A stretch of 64,000 nucleotides of DNA, from the NCBI GenBank assembly GCA_028284945.1, contig JANQQJ010000039.1, forward strand, positions 1 through 64,000, in the 5' to 3' direction. Each line of letters starts with the position of its first letter. Position 1 is the first letter of the stretch. The notes under the pieces were generated by a model. It ran no database searches. It was not told the DNA's origin and worked only from the letters and a program-made list of their open reading frames with translations. Positions 42,431 to 51,490 of the stretch are shown here, piece after piece. Source of the stretch: Alphaproteobacteria bacterium (GTDB taxonomy: Bacteria; Pseudomonadota; Alphaproteobacteria; SMXS01). The position numbers and the translations under genes were made by a program.

Positions 42431-43639
42431 ATGGCAGACGCATTCATTTACGACACAGTCCGCACCCCGCGCGGCCGCGGCAAAAAAGACGGCAGCCTGC
42501 ACGAGGTGACGCCGATTTCGCTGACCACCGACGTGCTGAAAGAAGTTCGTGACCGCAATGATCTGGATACCAGCCTGGTCGACGACATCGTCTGGGGCAC
42601 GGTGGAGCCAGTCAGCGAACAAGGTGCCGTGCTTCCCCGCATCGCCGCTCTCAATGCCGATTACTCCGAGGAAGTTGCAGGTGTGCAGCTCAACCGCTTT
42701 TGTGCATCCGGCCTTGTCGCCACCAACTATGCCGCCACCAAGGTGATGGCTGGTCAGGCGGACCTGGCGATCGGTGGCGGTACTGAGTGCATGTCCCGCG
42801 TTCCCATGGGCTCGTCCGGTGGTGCCTGGGCGACGGACCCGGCGGTCGCCATCAAGACCTATTTCGTGCCGCAGGGCATCAGCGCCGATCTCATTGCCAC
42901 CAAATATGGTTTCAGCCGCGACGACGTCGACGCCTATGCGCTGGAGAGCCAGCGCCGTGCCAAGGAATCCTGGGACGAAGGCCGGTTCGATAAGTCCGTG
43001 ATGACCGTCAAAGACGACCTGGGTATTACCGTTCTTGACCGTGATGAACACATGCGGCCCGAAACAACCATGCAGTCGCTCGCTTCCTTAAAGCCCTCTT
43101 TCGCCGAAACCGGCGACCAGTTCGGCTTCAACAGCGTCGCGCTACAGAAGTATCCAGAAATCGAAAAGCTCGATCACGTCCACCACGCGGGTAACAGCTC
43201 GGGCATTGTCGATGGCTCTGCGGCGGTGCTGGTTGGCAGTGCTGAAATGGAAGCCGTCACCGGCATGAAGCCCCGGGCCCGCATCAAGGCCTTCGCCGAC
43301 ATCGGCTCCGAACCCACCATCATGCTGACCGGCCCGTCCTTTGCCGCAGAAAAAGCCCTGAAGCGCGCCGGCATGACCAAAGATGACATCGACCTTTGGG
43401 AGCTGAACGAGGCCTTTGCCTCCGTCGTGTTGCGTTTCATGCAAGCGCTCGACATCGACCACAGCGACATCAACGTCAATGGCGGCGCGATTGCCATGGG
43501 TCATCCGCTGGGCGCAACGGGTGCGATGATCATGGGCACCGTTCTCGACGAACTGGAACGCCGTGACCTGAATACGGCCCTTGTCACCCTGTGCATCGGC
43601 GCCGGCATGGGCACCGCTACCATCATCGAACGCGTCTAA
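42431..43639 (+). CDS. fadA: Acetyl-CoA C-acetyltransferase (thiolase)
   Basis: 402 residues. Catalytic Cys91 lies in NRFCASGL; the His motif is [15 protein letters not shown] and the second Cys is in [10 protein letters not shown]. It cleaves 3-ketoacyl-CoA with CoA in the last beta-oxidation step. 54 bases separate it from the dehydrogenase. fadA-like by context, though a biosynthetic thiolase role cannot be excluded. Confidence 0.94.
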   Translation: MADAFIYDTVRTPRGRGKKDGSLHEVTPISLTTDVLKEVRDRNDLDTSLVDDIVWGTVEPVSEQGAVLPRIAALNADYSEEVAGVQLNRFCASGLVATNYAATKVMAGQADLAIGGGTECMSRVPMGSSGGAWATDPAVAIKTYFVPQGISADLIATKYGFSRDDVDAYALESQRRAKESWDEGRFDKSVMTVKDDLGITVLDRDEHMRPETTMQSLASLKPSFAETGDQFGFNSVALQKYPEIEKLDHVHHAGNSSGIVDGSAAVLVGSAEMEAVTGMKPRARIKAFADIGSEPTIMLTGPSFAAEKALKRAGMTKDDIDLWELNEAFASVVLRFMQALDIDHSDINVNGGAIAMGHPLGATGAMIMGTVLDELERRDLNTALVTLCIGAGMGTATIIERV

Positions 43640-43661
43640 GCGACGGATCAGGAGAATTTCC

Positions 43662-45839
43662 ATGACGGAAACCATCAAATTCGAGGTCGACTCCGACGGT
43701 GTCGCCCTTATGACAATCGACCTGCCCGGCCGCTCCATGAACGTGATTGACGGCCAGTTCATGGCCGATCTGACGGAGCTTATTGACAAGGTCGTCTCTG
43801 ACGATGCGATTAAAGGCGCGGTCATCACCTCAGGTAAGCCGGCCTTCATGGCCGGGGCTGATCTGAGCATGATGGGCGAAAACGCTGGCGCCGCCTCGAC
43901 CGGCGAAGCAACGCCGGAAGATGTGTTCAACGGTGTCTACGCCATGAACAAGCAGCTTCGTGCCATGGAAACCTGCGGCAAGCCTTTTGCGGCTGCGATC
44001 AATGGTCTCGCGCTCGGTGGTGGGTTGGAAATCACATTGGCCTGTCATTACCGGGTCTGCGCCGACGACCCGAAGCTGACGCTGGGCCTGCCGGAAGTGA
44101 ATGTCGGCCTGTTACCCGGCGGTGGTGGCACCCAACGGCTGCCGCGCCTGATGGGCGTACAGGCCGCTGCCCCTTACCTGCTGCAGGGCAAGAATATGAG
44201 TCCGCAGGAGGCGCAAGGCTTCGGCGTCGTCCATGAAATCGCACCTCGCGATGAGATCGTCGACAAAGCCAAGGCCTGGATCCGCGACGGCGGTGAAGGC
44301 GTTCAACCCTGGGACAAAAAGGGCTTCAAAATCCCCGGCGGCCAGGGACCGATGGACCCGCGTATTTCCCAGACCTTTACCGTCGGCAACGCCATGCTGC
44401 AGAAGGAAACCCTGCACAATTATCCGGCACCTGCCGCCATTCTGTCAGCGGTCTATGAAGGCCATCAGGTACCGATGGACGCCGCGCTGCGGATCGAGAG
44501 CCGCTATTTCACCAAGCTGCTGCTGGACCCGGTCTCCAAGGCGATGATCCGGTCGCTGTTTATCAACAAACAGGCGGCCGACAAGCTGGCCAGCCGTCCG
44601 GAGGGCGTCGACAAGTCTACCGTCAAGAAGCTTGGCGTCCTCGGCGCCGGCATGATGGGCGCGGGCATCGCCTATGTGTCAGCCCGCGCAGGCATGGATG
44701 TCGTCCTGCTCGACAGGGATCAGGAGTCGGCGGAAAAAGGCAAAGCCTATTCCGAAGGCCTGGTCGCCAAGGGAATCAAACGTAGAAAGGTGACCGAGGA
44801 AAAGGGCCAGGCCCTGTTGGACCGGATTCACCCGACCACCAGCTATGACGAGTTGAAAGGTTGTGACCTGGTGATTGAAGCGGTGTTTGAAAGCCGCGAT
44901 ATCAAGGACGACGTGACCAAGGCAACGGAAGCGGCCGAACCCGCCCTGCCCGTCTTTGCGTCAAACACGTCCACCTTGCCGATCACCGGGCTGGCCGAGA
45001 GCTTCTCGCGTCCCCATGACTTTATCGGCCTGCACTTCTTCTCACCCGTCGACCGCATGCCGCTTGTCGAGATCATCATGGGCGAGAAAACGGCGGATGA
45101 GACTCTCGCCCGCGCCATGGATTATGTGCAGCAGATCAGGAAGACGCCGATTGTCGTCAATGATAGCCGCGGCTTCTATACGTCGCGCTGCTTCGGCACC
45201 TATGTGGCTGAAGGTCTCGCCATGCTCGCCGACGGCGTCGAACCTGCGCTGATCGAAAATGCTGGCAAGTTTTCCGGCATGCCGGTTGGCCCGCTCGACG
45301 TGGGCGACGCGGTTTCGATCGAGCTTGGCTACAAGGTTCGCGAACAAACCAAGAAGGATCTGGGCGACGCGTACAAGCCTGCACCGGGCGATCACATCAT
45401 CGACGAGTTGATGGCGCAGGGCCGGTTGGGCAAGAAAGCCGGTAAGGGCTATTACGAATATCCCGAAGGCGGGAAGAAGTTCCTGTGGCCGGGTCTGAAA
45501 GAAAACTGGCCACCCGCAGACGAGCAGCCGGAGGTGGATGAGGTCAAAAAGCGTTTCCTCTATCGCCAGGCGGTGGAAGCCGCCCGCTGCATCGAAGAAG
45601 GTGTGCTGCTGGCCCCGGCCGACGGCGATATTGGGGCCATTCTGGGCTGGGGTTTCGCACCCTATACCGGCGGACCGCTTAGCCTAATCGATACGGTCGG
45701 CCTTGATGCCTTCGTCCGTGAGTGTGACCGACTAGCCCAGCAATATGGTGAGCGGTTCACCCCGCCCCAACTGCTGCGCGACATGGCTGCCAAGGACGAA
45801 AGCTTCTACGGCGCGCCGGTTAAACAGGCCGCTGAGTAG
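43662..45839 (+). CDS. FadJ/FadB-like enoyl-CoA hydratase/3-hydroxyacyl-CoA dehydrogenase
   Basis: 725 residues from ATG 43662, after GGAG. The N-terminal crotonase half shows AINGLALGGGLEITLACHYR and GLPEVNVGLLPGGGGTQRLPRL; the dehydrogenase half has the NAD motif LGAGMMGAGIAYVSARAGM and FASNTSTLPITGLAE. It carries out the hydration and oxidation steps. Last gene of the fad operon. The chain length preference is unknown. Confidence 0.94.
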   Translation: MTETIKFEVDSDGVALMTIDLPGRSMNVIDGQFMADLTELIDKVVSDDAIKGAVITSGKPAFMAGADLSMMGENAGAASTGEATPEDVFNGVYAMNKQLRAMETCGKPFAAAINGLALGGGLEITLACHYRVCADDPKLTLGLPEVNVGLLPGGGGTQRLPRLMGVQAAAPYLLQGKNMSPQEAQGFGVVHEIAPRDEIVDKAKAWIRDGGEGVQPWDKKGFKIPGGQGPMDPRISQTFTVGNAMLQKETLHNYPAPAAILSAVYEGHQVPMDAALRIESRYFTKLLLDPVSKAMIRSLFINKQAADKLASRPEGVDKSTVKKLGVLGAGMMGAGIAYVSARAGMDVVLLDRDQESAEKGKAYSEGLVAKGIKRRKVTEEKGQALLDRIHPTTSYDELKGCDLVIEAVFESRDIKDDVTKATEAAEPALPVFASNTSTLPITGLAESFSRPHDFIGLHFFSPVDRMPLVEIIMGEKTADETLARAMDYVQQIRKTPIVVNDSRGFYTSRCFGTYVAEGLAMLADGVEPALIENAGKFSGMPVGPLDVGDAVSIELGYKVREQTKKDLGDAYKPAPGDHIIDELMAQGRLGKKAGKGYYEYPEGGKKFLWPGLKENWPPADEQPEVDEVKKRFLYRQAVEAARCIEEGVLLAPADGDIGAILGWGFAPYTGGPLSLIDTVGLDAFVRECDRLAQQYGERFTPPQLLRDMAAKDESFYGAPVKQAAE

Positions 45840-45941
45840 ATCGCCCTGCAAGGCCGTTCGTCTCGAGTGACGGGCGGCCAGCGCCTCAGGCCGACCGTTG
45901 TATCGAGAGATGAATGGCGGCAGGCGTCTCGACACACGGCC

Positions 45942-45961
45942 ACCTGCGCCAATGCGCAGGT
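45942..45961. terminator. Hairpin downstream of the fad operon
   Basis: ACCTGCGC (45942-45949) and GCGCAGGT (45954-45961) form a perfect 8-bp stem with a CAAT loop. No adjacent T run follows on the plus strand, so termination is unproven. It lies between the convergent ends of the FadJ-like gene and the MliC-like gene. Confidence 0.45.
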
Positions 45962-45997
45962 TAGGCCGCACTCTACGCGAACGGGCTTTTTTGAGGC

Positions 45998-46333
45998 CTA
46001 ATCCGGCTTGCAGCCTTCCCAGACCGTGCCATCACCCAGAGTGACTTTGGCCTCACCCTGATGTTCCCAGAACTCATTGCGGTTGTCGGCATAACGCGCG
46101 CCCGATCCTGACCGGGACCGTTTCAGCTTTAGCTGTGGGCGGCCGTGCATATAGAGGGTAACCGCCTCGGCGTCCTCGCTGTATTGCGCGCGAAAGACCG
46201 TGCCGTCCTGACACTCAAAAGCAATTCCCATGCGCTCCTCGATCTCGGTATCGGTCGTAAGGTTCCTGAAGCCAATGCCGACGACAGCCAGCACGACAAC
46301 GGCCAGGATAAGAGCAATAATGGTTCCGCGCAT
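45998..46333 (-). CDS. MliC-family lysozyme inhibitor-like protein
   Basis: 111 residues from ATG 46333, after GGAGGGAACC. An N-terminal hydrophobic helix (GTIIALILAVVVLAVVGIGF) anchors or exports it. The MliC-type core is seen as FECQDGTVFRAQYSED, SGSGARYADNRNEFWEHQGEAKVTL and GTVWEGC, with two cysteines. MliC proteins bind c-type lysozyme in the periplasm. The gene is single and divergent from the crotonase. Confidence 0.85.
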   Translation of the reverse strand: MRGTIIALILAVVVLAVVGIGFRNLTTDTEIEERMGIAFECQDGTVFRAQYSEDAEAVTLYMHGRPQLKLKRSRSGSGARYADNRNEFWEHQGEAKVTLGDGTVWEGCKPD

Positions 46334-46404
46334 GGTTCCCTCCACCTTGTGAGCCCGTTACCCGGACGCTACGCTGCGACGCACCCTATTCTCTGGAGAA
46401 TTTG

Positions 46405-47259
46405 ATGACTGATCAAGCCGTGAAGCTCGAGGTAAAGGACCAAATCGCGCATGTGATCCTGAACCGCGCTGATGAATTCAACAGCCTGAACCCCGCCTTT
46501 TGGGATGAATTCCCCAAAGTGTTCGACGAGATCGAGGCGCGGAACGATGTTCGCGTGGTGGTGCTGTCGTCGACGGGTAAACACTTCTGCGCCGGGCTCG
46601 ACCTGAATTCGTTCAAGAGCATCAATGCCGATACGCCGGATGAAGACGAGGGCCGCAAGCGTGAAGCGTTCCGCCGCCATCTGCTTGACCTTCATGCACG
46701 CCTTGGACGGCTGGAAAAATGCCGCTATCCGGTACTCGCAGCCGTTCAGGGTGCCTGTGTCGGCGGCGGTATCGACATGACGGTCTGTGCCGACAGCCGT
46801 TACTGCACCAAGGATGCCTTCTTTGTCGTCCAGGAAACCAATATCGGCATGGCGCCCGACCTGGGTACGCTGCAGCGGCTGCCGAAGCTGATCCCCAGCG
46901 GCATTGCCCGCGAGCTGGCCTATACCGGCCGCCGCCTCTATGGCGATGAGGCCAAGGAGGTCGGCTATGTCAACAAAGTGTTCGACACGCACGAGGACAT
47001 GCTGGCCGGGGTAATGGAGATTGCGCGCGAGATCGCCAGCAAGTCACCGCTCGCAGTTCATGGCTGCAAGGAAATGATGAACTACGCCCGCGATCATTCC
47101 GTCGAGGACAGCCTGAACTATATCGCCATCTGGACAGCGGCCACTTTGGTCGGTGGGACGGATCTGCGCGAAGGTGTCGCTGCGTTCCGCGAAAAGCGCC
47201 CGGCCAATTATGAGAACCTGCAACCGGTCGAGCGCGAAAAGGTGCCGCACGCGGATTAA
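46405..47259 (+). CDS. Enoyl-CoA hydratase/isomerase family protein
   Basis: 284 residues from ATG 46405 after GGAGAA. Crotonase fold: GKHFCAGLDLNSF (oxyanion), AVQGACVGGGIDMTVCADSRYC and the ETNIGMAPDLGTLQRLPKL segment, with a GMAPD Asp characteristic of dienoyl-CoA isomerases (ECH1). So Delta(3,5)-Delta(2,4)-dienoyl-CoA isomerase activity is likely. Located between the MliC-like and PhyH genes, co-oriented with PhyH (18-base gap). Confidence 0.9.
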   Translation: MTDQAVKLEVKDQIAHVILNRADEFNSLNPAFWDEFPKVFDEIEARNDVRVVVLSSTGKHFCAGLDLNSFKSINADTPDEDEGRKREAFRRHLLDLHARLGRLEKCRYPVLAAVQGACVGGGIDMTVCADSRYCTKDAFFVVQETNIGMAPDLGTLQRLPKLIPSGIARELAYTGRRLYGDEAKEVGYVNKVFDTHEDMLAGVMEIAREIASKSPLAVHGCKEMMNYARDHSVEDSLNYIAIWTAATLVGGTDLREGVAAFREKRPANYENLQPVEREKVPHAD

Positions 47260-47277
47260 AGGTTCCGGAAATCCAGG

Positions 47278-48090
47278 ATGCAGCCGGCAATCGATCTCGA
47301 GCACTTCAAGACCCAGGGCTGGACGCGGGTGCCGGGCCTTATCCCGCACGACCTGTGCGATCAGGTAACCGCCGCCATGGAAAATGGCCGTGGCGTGCCC
47401 GTCAACGACCCGTCACGCTGGGACGAGCATGGCGGCTATCTGCGCGACTTCATTCCGATGTGGGGCCATCAGTCGCAGTGGGATATCCGCCAGTACCCAC
47501 CGTTATATGAAGTCTTCGTGGCGCTGCACGGTCAGGAACAGCTCTGGACCGTGCCGGACTCCTGCCGCTTTAGCCCGCCCTGGAAACCGGGCTATGCCGA
47601 ACCTTTCCCACTGCATTGGGACGGCGACCCGGCAGATGCCAGCATGCGCATGATTCAGGGACTCGTCGCCCTGACAGACACATCTGAAAACCAGGGCGGC
47701 TTCCGTTGCGCCCCTGCTCTGTTCCGCGACAGCAGCCGCTGGCCACAACAACCAACCCTGGACGCACAGGGCGATGAGGAGTGGCTGGCAGACCCGAAGC
47801 CCAGCGAGATCACACATGTCGCTCTGAACAAGGGTGACCTTCTCGTCTGGACCTATCGTTTGCCACACGGCAATTCCCTAAATCTCTCGGACCGGCCAAG
47901 GCTGGCATTCTACGTCGCCCTGCACCCTTCGATGGATGAGGCGACCATGAAGGCCAATATCGAATGCTGGCAAACCGGACAATGCGTCCCGTGGTGGCGT
48001 CATCGGCACGGCTATGACCGTGTTGAACCGTGGCCTTCGGCAGACCTCACCGCATTGGGGCGCAAACTGCTTGGGCTGGATTCATGGTGA
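47278..48090 (+). CDS. Phytanoyl-CoA dioxygenase family protein
   Basis: 270 residues. 2-oxoglutarate/Fe(II) dioxygenase of the PhyH family: metal ligands H and D in FPLHWDGDPAD near residues 107-117, and the C-terminal His/Arg region around RLPHGNSLNLSDRPRLAFYVA. These oxidise phytanoyl-CoA or diverse small molecules. It follows the dienoyl-CoA isomerase closely, suggesting lipid catabolism. A second PhyH gene is at 62499. Confidence 0.88.
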   Translation: MQPAIDLEHFKTQGWTRVPGLIPHDLCDQVTAAMENGRGVPVNDPSRWDEHGGYLRDFIPMWGHQSQWDIRQYPPLYEVFVALHGQEQLWTVPDSCRFSPPWKPGYAEPFPLHWDGDPADASMRMIQGLVALTDTSENQGGFRCAPALFRDSSRWPQQPTLDAQGDEEWLADPKPSEITHVALNKGDLLVWTYRLPHGNSLNLSDRPRLAFYVALHPSMDEATMKANIECWQTGQCVPWWRHRHGYDRVEPWPSADLTALGRKLLGLDSW

Positions 48091-48103
48091 CAGGGGGCCG
48101 GCT

Positions 48104-48520
48104 TTGATACAGCACCGCACGAGCTTGAGTTTTCGGAGCAATGGCCCTGGCCTCACCGATATCACCGCTGATGTCTCCCATTGGCTATCGCAGGCGTCAT
48201 CGACCGACGGCACGCTTACCGTCTTCATCCAACACACCTCGGCATCGCTGGTGATTCAGGAGAATGCCGATCCGGATGTTCTGACCGATCTTCGGGACTT
48301 CTTTGCGCGAGTCGCGCCACACGCCGGCGCCTATCGGCACAGCACCGAAGGGCCCGACGATATGCCCGCGCATATTAAATCCGCACTGACCCAAACCAGC
48401 CTATCGATTCCCGTCAGTAACGGCCGGATGATGCTGGGGACCTGGCAGGGCATCTATCTGTTCGAACACCGTGACCACCCGCACACCCGCAGCGTTGTGC
48501 TGCATTTCATCGGCGACTGA
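48104..48520 (+). CDS. YjbQ/UPF0047 family protein
   Basis: 138 residues from TTG at 48104, preceded by AGGGGG. No in-frame ATG or GTG is available before the conserved start IQHRTSLSFRSNGPG. Diagnostic sequences are VFIQHTSASLVIQENADPDV and the C-terminal GTWQGIYLFEHRDHPH. UPF0047 proteins (YjbQ) have weak thiamine-phosphate synthase activity in vitro and an uncertain role. It is followed by the TetR operator. Confidence 0.9.
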   Translation: MIQHRTSLSFRSNGPGLTDITADVSHWLSQASSTDGTLTVFIQHTSASLVIQENADPDVLTDLRDFFARVAPHAGAYRHSTEGPDDMPAHIKSALTQTSLSIPVSNGRMMLGTWQGIYLFEHRDHPHTRSVVLHFIGD

Positions 48521-48529
48521 ACAAAGCTG

Positions 48530-48579
48530 TTGACAAGTCACCGTATGGTGACTAACTTCTTGTCACCCTATAGTGACAA
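48530..48579 (+). promoter_or_regulatory. TetR promoter with two operator palindromes
   Basis: TTGACA (48530-48535) and TAACTT (48553-48558) with a 17-base spacer. The inverted repeat GTCACC-N4-GGTGAC (48537-48552) fills the spacer, and a second, TTGTCAC-N6-GTGACAA (48560-48579), lies at the expected start of transcription. Half-site cores GTCAC and GTGAC have the same 6-base spacing in both, and the centres are 25 bases apart. Confidence 0.8.
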
Positions 48580-48591
48580 AGAGTAAATCTC

Positions 48592-49239
48592 ATGTCTGCA
48601 ACCGCGCAGCGCGACAAGTCGGCGACCCAGGATGAGTTGATTGATGCGGTCGGCCGGGTGATTGCCCGGGACGGCTTTGGCGCCTTGGGCATCAATGCCG
48701 TCGCCCGTGAGGCGGGCCTCGATAAAGTATTGATATATCGTTACTTTGGGAACATGGAGGGTCTGCTGGCCGCCTATGGCGAGCGCGGTAACTTCTGGTG
48801 GACGGTCGATGACGTCCTCGAATATGCAGGAAAGTCTCCAGATGGTGACTTAGCCGCCTGGCTCACGGTGGTTTTTCGCCAACATATCGAGTTTTTGCGT
48901 CACCATCCGGTGACTTTAGAAATCCTGGCTTGGGAAATGAGCGACCGTAACCCCCTCACCATCGCCCTGGAAGAAGTACGCGAGGCGCGCGGTATAGAAC
49001 TGATGCGCCTGCTGGCGGGCCGGTTCGGCGCCGACGAGCAAACCGTTCTGCGTCACATCGGCCCCGTCATGGCGTTGTTTGGCGCCGCCAGCAACTATCT
49101 CGTTACCCGCGCCCGGACAATCCGCACCTTTAATGCCATCGACGTTCAGTCCGAACGCGGCTGGCAACAAATCTACGAGACGGTGGAAGCCATGCTGCGC
49201 GCTTTCATCATTTCCCTTGAACAGGAGACAGCGCAATGA
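48592..49239 (+). CDS. TetR/AcrR-family transcriptional regulator
   Basis: 215 residues. N-terminal helix-turn-helix (AVGRVIARDGFGALGINAVAREAGLDKVLIYRYFGN) and an alpha-helical ligand domain. It lies directly behind a two-site operator, so it probably represses its own operon. Its stop overlaps the start of a 52-residue membrane peptide (ATGA), which in turn precedes a Tat-exported nitroreductase by 9 bases. The coding sequence contains a third copy of the operator palindrome. Ligand unknown. Confidence 0.92.
   Translation: MSATAQRDKSATQDELIDAVGRVIARDGFGALGINAVAREAGLDKVLIYRYFGNMEGLLAAYGERGNFWWTVDDVLEYAGKSPDGDLAAWLTVVFRQHIEFLRHHPVTLEILAWEMSDRNPLTIALEEVREARGIELMRLLAGRFGADEQTVLRHIGPVMALFGAASNYLVTRARTIRTFNAIDVQSERGWQQIYETVEAMLRAFIISLEQETAQ
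48899..48914. promoter_or_regulatory. Third operator-like palindrome inside the tetR gene
   Basis: GTCACC-ATCC-GGTGAC matches the first operator arm by arm (12 of 12 arm bases), in the coding region about 355 bases downstream of it. Such a site could mediate looping or roadblock repression. It could also be chance. Confidence 0.4.
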
Positions 49240-49394
49240 GCAAAACCACTTTGATTATCGGCACTGCCAAGAATGTTGCCGGTGCCGCCGCGGTCTGGAT
49301 CGGGCATCAGATCCCCTGGACCCACATCGGATGGGATGTCGCGATTGATGGTGTCCAGATCGCGCTTGCCGCGCTGTTCTGCATTTCGCTTTAG
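49236..49394 (+). CDS. 52-residue membrane peptide of the TetR operon
   Basis: ATG at 49236 overlaps the tetR stop. The peptide reads MSKTTLIIGTAKNVAGAAAV and continues to a hydrophobic C-terminal stretch (GVQIALAALFCISL). Two short hydrophobic segments flank IGHQIPWTHIGWD. No family recognised. Operon position, coupling with tetR and a 9-base gap to the nitroreductase suggest a real gene. Confidence 0.55.
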   Translation: MSKTTLIIGTAKNVAGAAAVWIGHQIPWTHIGWDVAIDGVQIALAALFCISL

Positions 49395-49403
49395 GGTTTT
49401 GCG

Positions 49404-50597
49404 ATGACGCAAGGGCACTCCAGGCGAGGGTTTCTCAAGAAGGGCGCGGCAGGCGCAACGATTCTGGTCGCGGGCGGCCTTGTCTGGCGCGCCTGGGACA
49501 ATGGCGTTTTCAGTGCGGGGGATGGGCCGGCCTATCAACCCTGGAAGGACTGGCAGACTGAAGAAACATCCCCGCCCCTCAGTCTGGTGAAAGCGGCCAT
49601 TCTGTCGGCCAACGCACACAACACCCAGCCCTGGTTGTTCCGGGCTACCGACCGCCGGATCGACCTCTATGCCGATTTGTCGCGGAACTTAGGCGCGTTC
49701 GACCCCTATCGCCGTGAGATGTTTATCAGCCTGGGCTGCGCGCTGGAGAACCTGGTTGTCGCAGCGAGCTATGAAGGCCTATCGACCGACGTGGAACTGA
49801 TGCCAGGCACCCTTCCCCCACCTGCCGGCACTGCAATGACGTTGGTCGCCCAGGTCGACCTGGCCCATGGCACACCAGCAAAGGACCCGCTCTACCCACA
49901 AATTCATCGCCGGCATACCAACCGTGGCGCCTATGCATCAGGCAGGAAAATCAAGCCAGACATTATCAGCGAACTGGAACAGGCTGTCGCAGGCCACGAC
50001 GTTCAGATGGCGCTTTTTCCGCGCGGCCAGCAATGGGCAAAACTGGGGGGCGTCATTGTCGATGCAACCCGACAGATCGTTAGCGATCACACCATGGCCG
50101 CCGACAGCGCCAAATGGTTCCGGTTCGATTGGGATGATCTGCAGGAACACCGTGACGGCGTGACACTCGACGCCGCAGGACTGCCGCCATTGCTAGCGAT
50201 CGGTGCCAAAATGCTCCCGACGCCATCGTCAAAAACCAGTGATCTGCAATGGCTGAGCGCGACGCGCGACGTGCATGTCGCCACGTCGGCGATGCTCGGC
50301 ATGATCCTGGTCGATGACCTCTATGGCCGTGAAGCGTCGCTGCGGGCCGGCCGGGCCTGGCAACGGCTGCACCTGAAGGCGACCGAACTGGGCCTGGCCC
50401 TGCAACCACTCAATCAACCGGTTGAGATCGTCGACCGTGAATATGAGCTTGGCAAAACGCCCCTGATGGCCGCTGACCTGGCGCAAATCGCCGGCAGTGT
50501 CGACTGGCGTCCGACCTTCGTTTTCAGGATGGGTTATCCCGACAGGCCGGCCTCACCCAGTCCCCGCCGTGCGCTGAATGACGTGCTTTTGACCTAA
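49404..50597 (+). CDS. Tat-exported nitroreductase/Acg-like FMN oxidoreductase
   Basis: 397 residues with a twin-arginine signal SRRGFLKKG (Arg7-Arg8) and hydrophobic AAGATILVAGG. The core is nitroreductase-like with the Acg-family pattern: ILSANAHNTQPWLFRA near residue 68 and RRHTNRGAYA. Acg-type proteins may bind FMN and occur in stress operons. It probably acts in the periplasm. It is the last gene of the TetR operon, converging on the alpha/beta hydrolase gene (4-base overlap). Confidence 0.85.
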   Translation: MTQGHSRRGFLKKGAAGATILVAGGLVWRAWDNGVFSAGDGPAYQPWKDWQTEETSPPLSLVKAAILSANAHNTQPWLFRATDRRIDLYADLSRNLGAFDPYRREMFISLGCALENLVVAASYEGLSTDVELMPGTLPPPAGTAMTLVAQVDLAHGTPAKDPLYPQIHRRHTNRGAYASGRKIKPDIISELEQAVAGHDVQMALFPRGQQWAKLGGVIVDATRQIVSDHTMAADSAKWFRFDWDDLQEHRDGVTLDAAGLPPLLAIGAKMLPTPSSKTSDLQWLSATRDVHVATSAMLGMILVDDLYGREASLRAGRAWQRLHLKATELGLALQPLNQPVEIVDREYELGKTPLMAADLAQIAGSVDWRPTFVFRMGYPDRPASPSPRRALNDVLLT

Positions 50598-51490
50598 GCG
50601 GCCGCAGCAGAGCCCTTGGCATGGCCCGTAATGAGATCGACGAGCTGCTGCCAACGCTGCGGCGGCAGGTCATGGCCCATGCCTTCGACGATTTCCAGCA
50701 CAGCGCCGGGGATCGATTTCGCGGTATCCTCGCCCCCATCAGGTTGAATCAACGCATCGTCAGCACCATGAATCACCAGCGTAGGCGCGGTGATCTCGTG
50801 CAACCGGTCGTGTCGCGGTGGTGTCGCGAGGATCGCGACATATTGCCGGGGGATCCCTTGCGGATAATATCCCCGGTCATAGACCATGCCCGAAAGTTCG
50901 CGGAATTTGTCCTCATCAATTTCATTGGCGGGGCTGCCAAGCACCTTTGAGGTCTTGAGCGCGTGCTCCACCACATCTTCCCTGCTCGTAGACGCCGGTG
51001 CTGCGAACAGGGCAGCAGCGGCTTCCGGGGTCGGTTGTCCCACGCCAGGGCGACCCGTGCTCGACATAACGGAGATCAGGCTCAAGGTCTTTTGCGGGTG
51101 GCGCAGGGCAAACAGCTGCGCGATCATGCCGCCCATGCTGGCGCCCATAATGTGCGCGGCTGAAATGCCTAGCGCATCGAGCAGGCCTGCGGCGTCGTCG
51201 GCCATGTCCTCCAGCGTATAGGCTGAATCGGGCACGTTTCCCTTGGCCATCCCGGCAATGGCTTCCTGCAAATTGGGGACGCCGAATTCTTCGAATTTCT
51301 GGGTCAGACCCACGTCGCGGTTATCAAACCGGATGACCCGGTAGCCTTCGGCGGCAAGCATGTCGCAGAACGTGGCCGGCCAGGCGACCATCTGGGCGGT
51401 ATAGCCCATGATCAACAGCAAAGCCGGATCATTGGGATTGCCCCGTTCGTCATATTCGATAGTGATGCCATTGGCGGTGATCTGCGGCAT
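50594..51490 (-). CDS. Alpha/beta hydrolase
   Basis: 298 residues from the ATG at 51490, which follows AGGAGCAGTTC. The longer frame upstream has no homology-like sequence. Nucleophile elbow GASMGGMIAQL with Ser near residue 115, oxyanion strand LLLIMGYTAQ, Asp in IHGADDALIQPDGG and catalytic His in VEGMGHDLPPQRW. The substrate could be an ester or lactone. It is a single gene. Confidence 0.9.
   Translation of the reverse strand: MPQITANGITIEYDERGNPNDPALLLIMGYTAQMVAWPATFCDMLAAEGYRVIRFDNRDVGLTQKFEEFGVPNLQEAIAGMAKGNVPDSAYTLEDMADDAAGLLDALGISAAHIMGASMGGMIAQLFALRHPQKTLSLISVMSSTGRPGVGQPTPEAAAALFAAPASTSREDVVEHALKTSKVLGSPANEIDEDKFRELSGMVYDRGYYPQGIPRQYVAILATPPRHDRLHEITAPTLVIHGADDALIQPDGGEDTAKSIPGAVLEIVEGMGHDLPPQRWQQLVDLITGHAKGSAAAA

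Noticed and set aside
41306-43051. A 581-codon open frame on the minus strand, opposite the acyl-CoA dehydrogenase and thiolase
   Set aside because: It lies antisense to two genes with strong family motifs. Its sequence has no recognisable domain and is rich in His, Gly and Arg as expected from reading the opposite strand of GC-rich codons.
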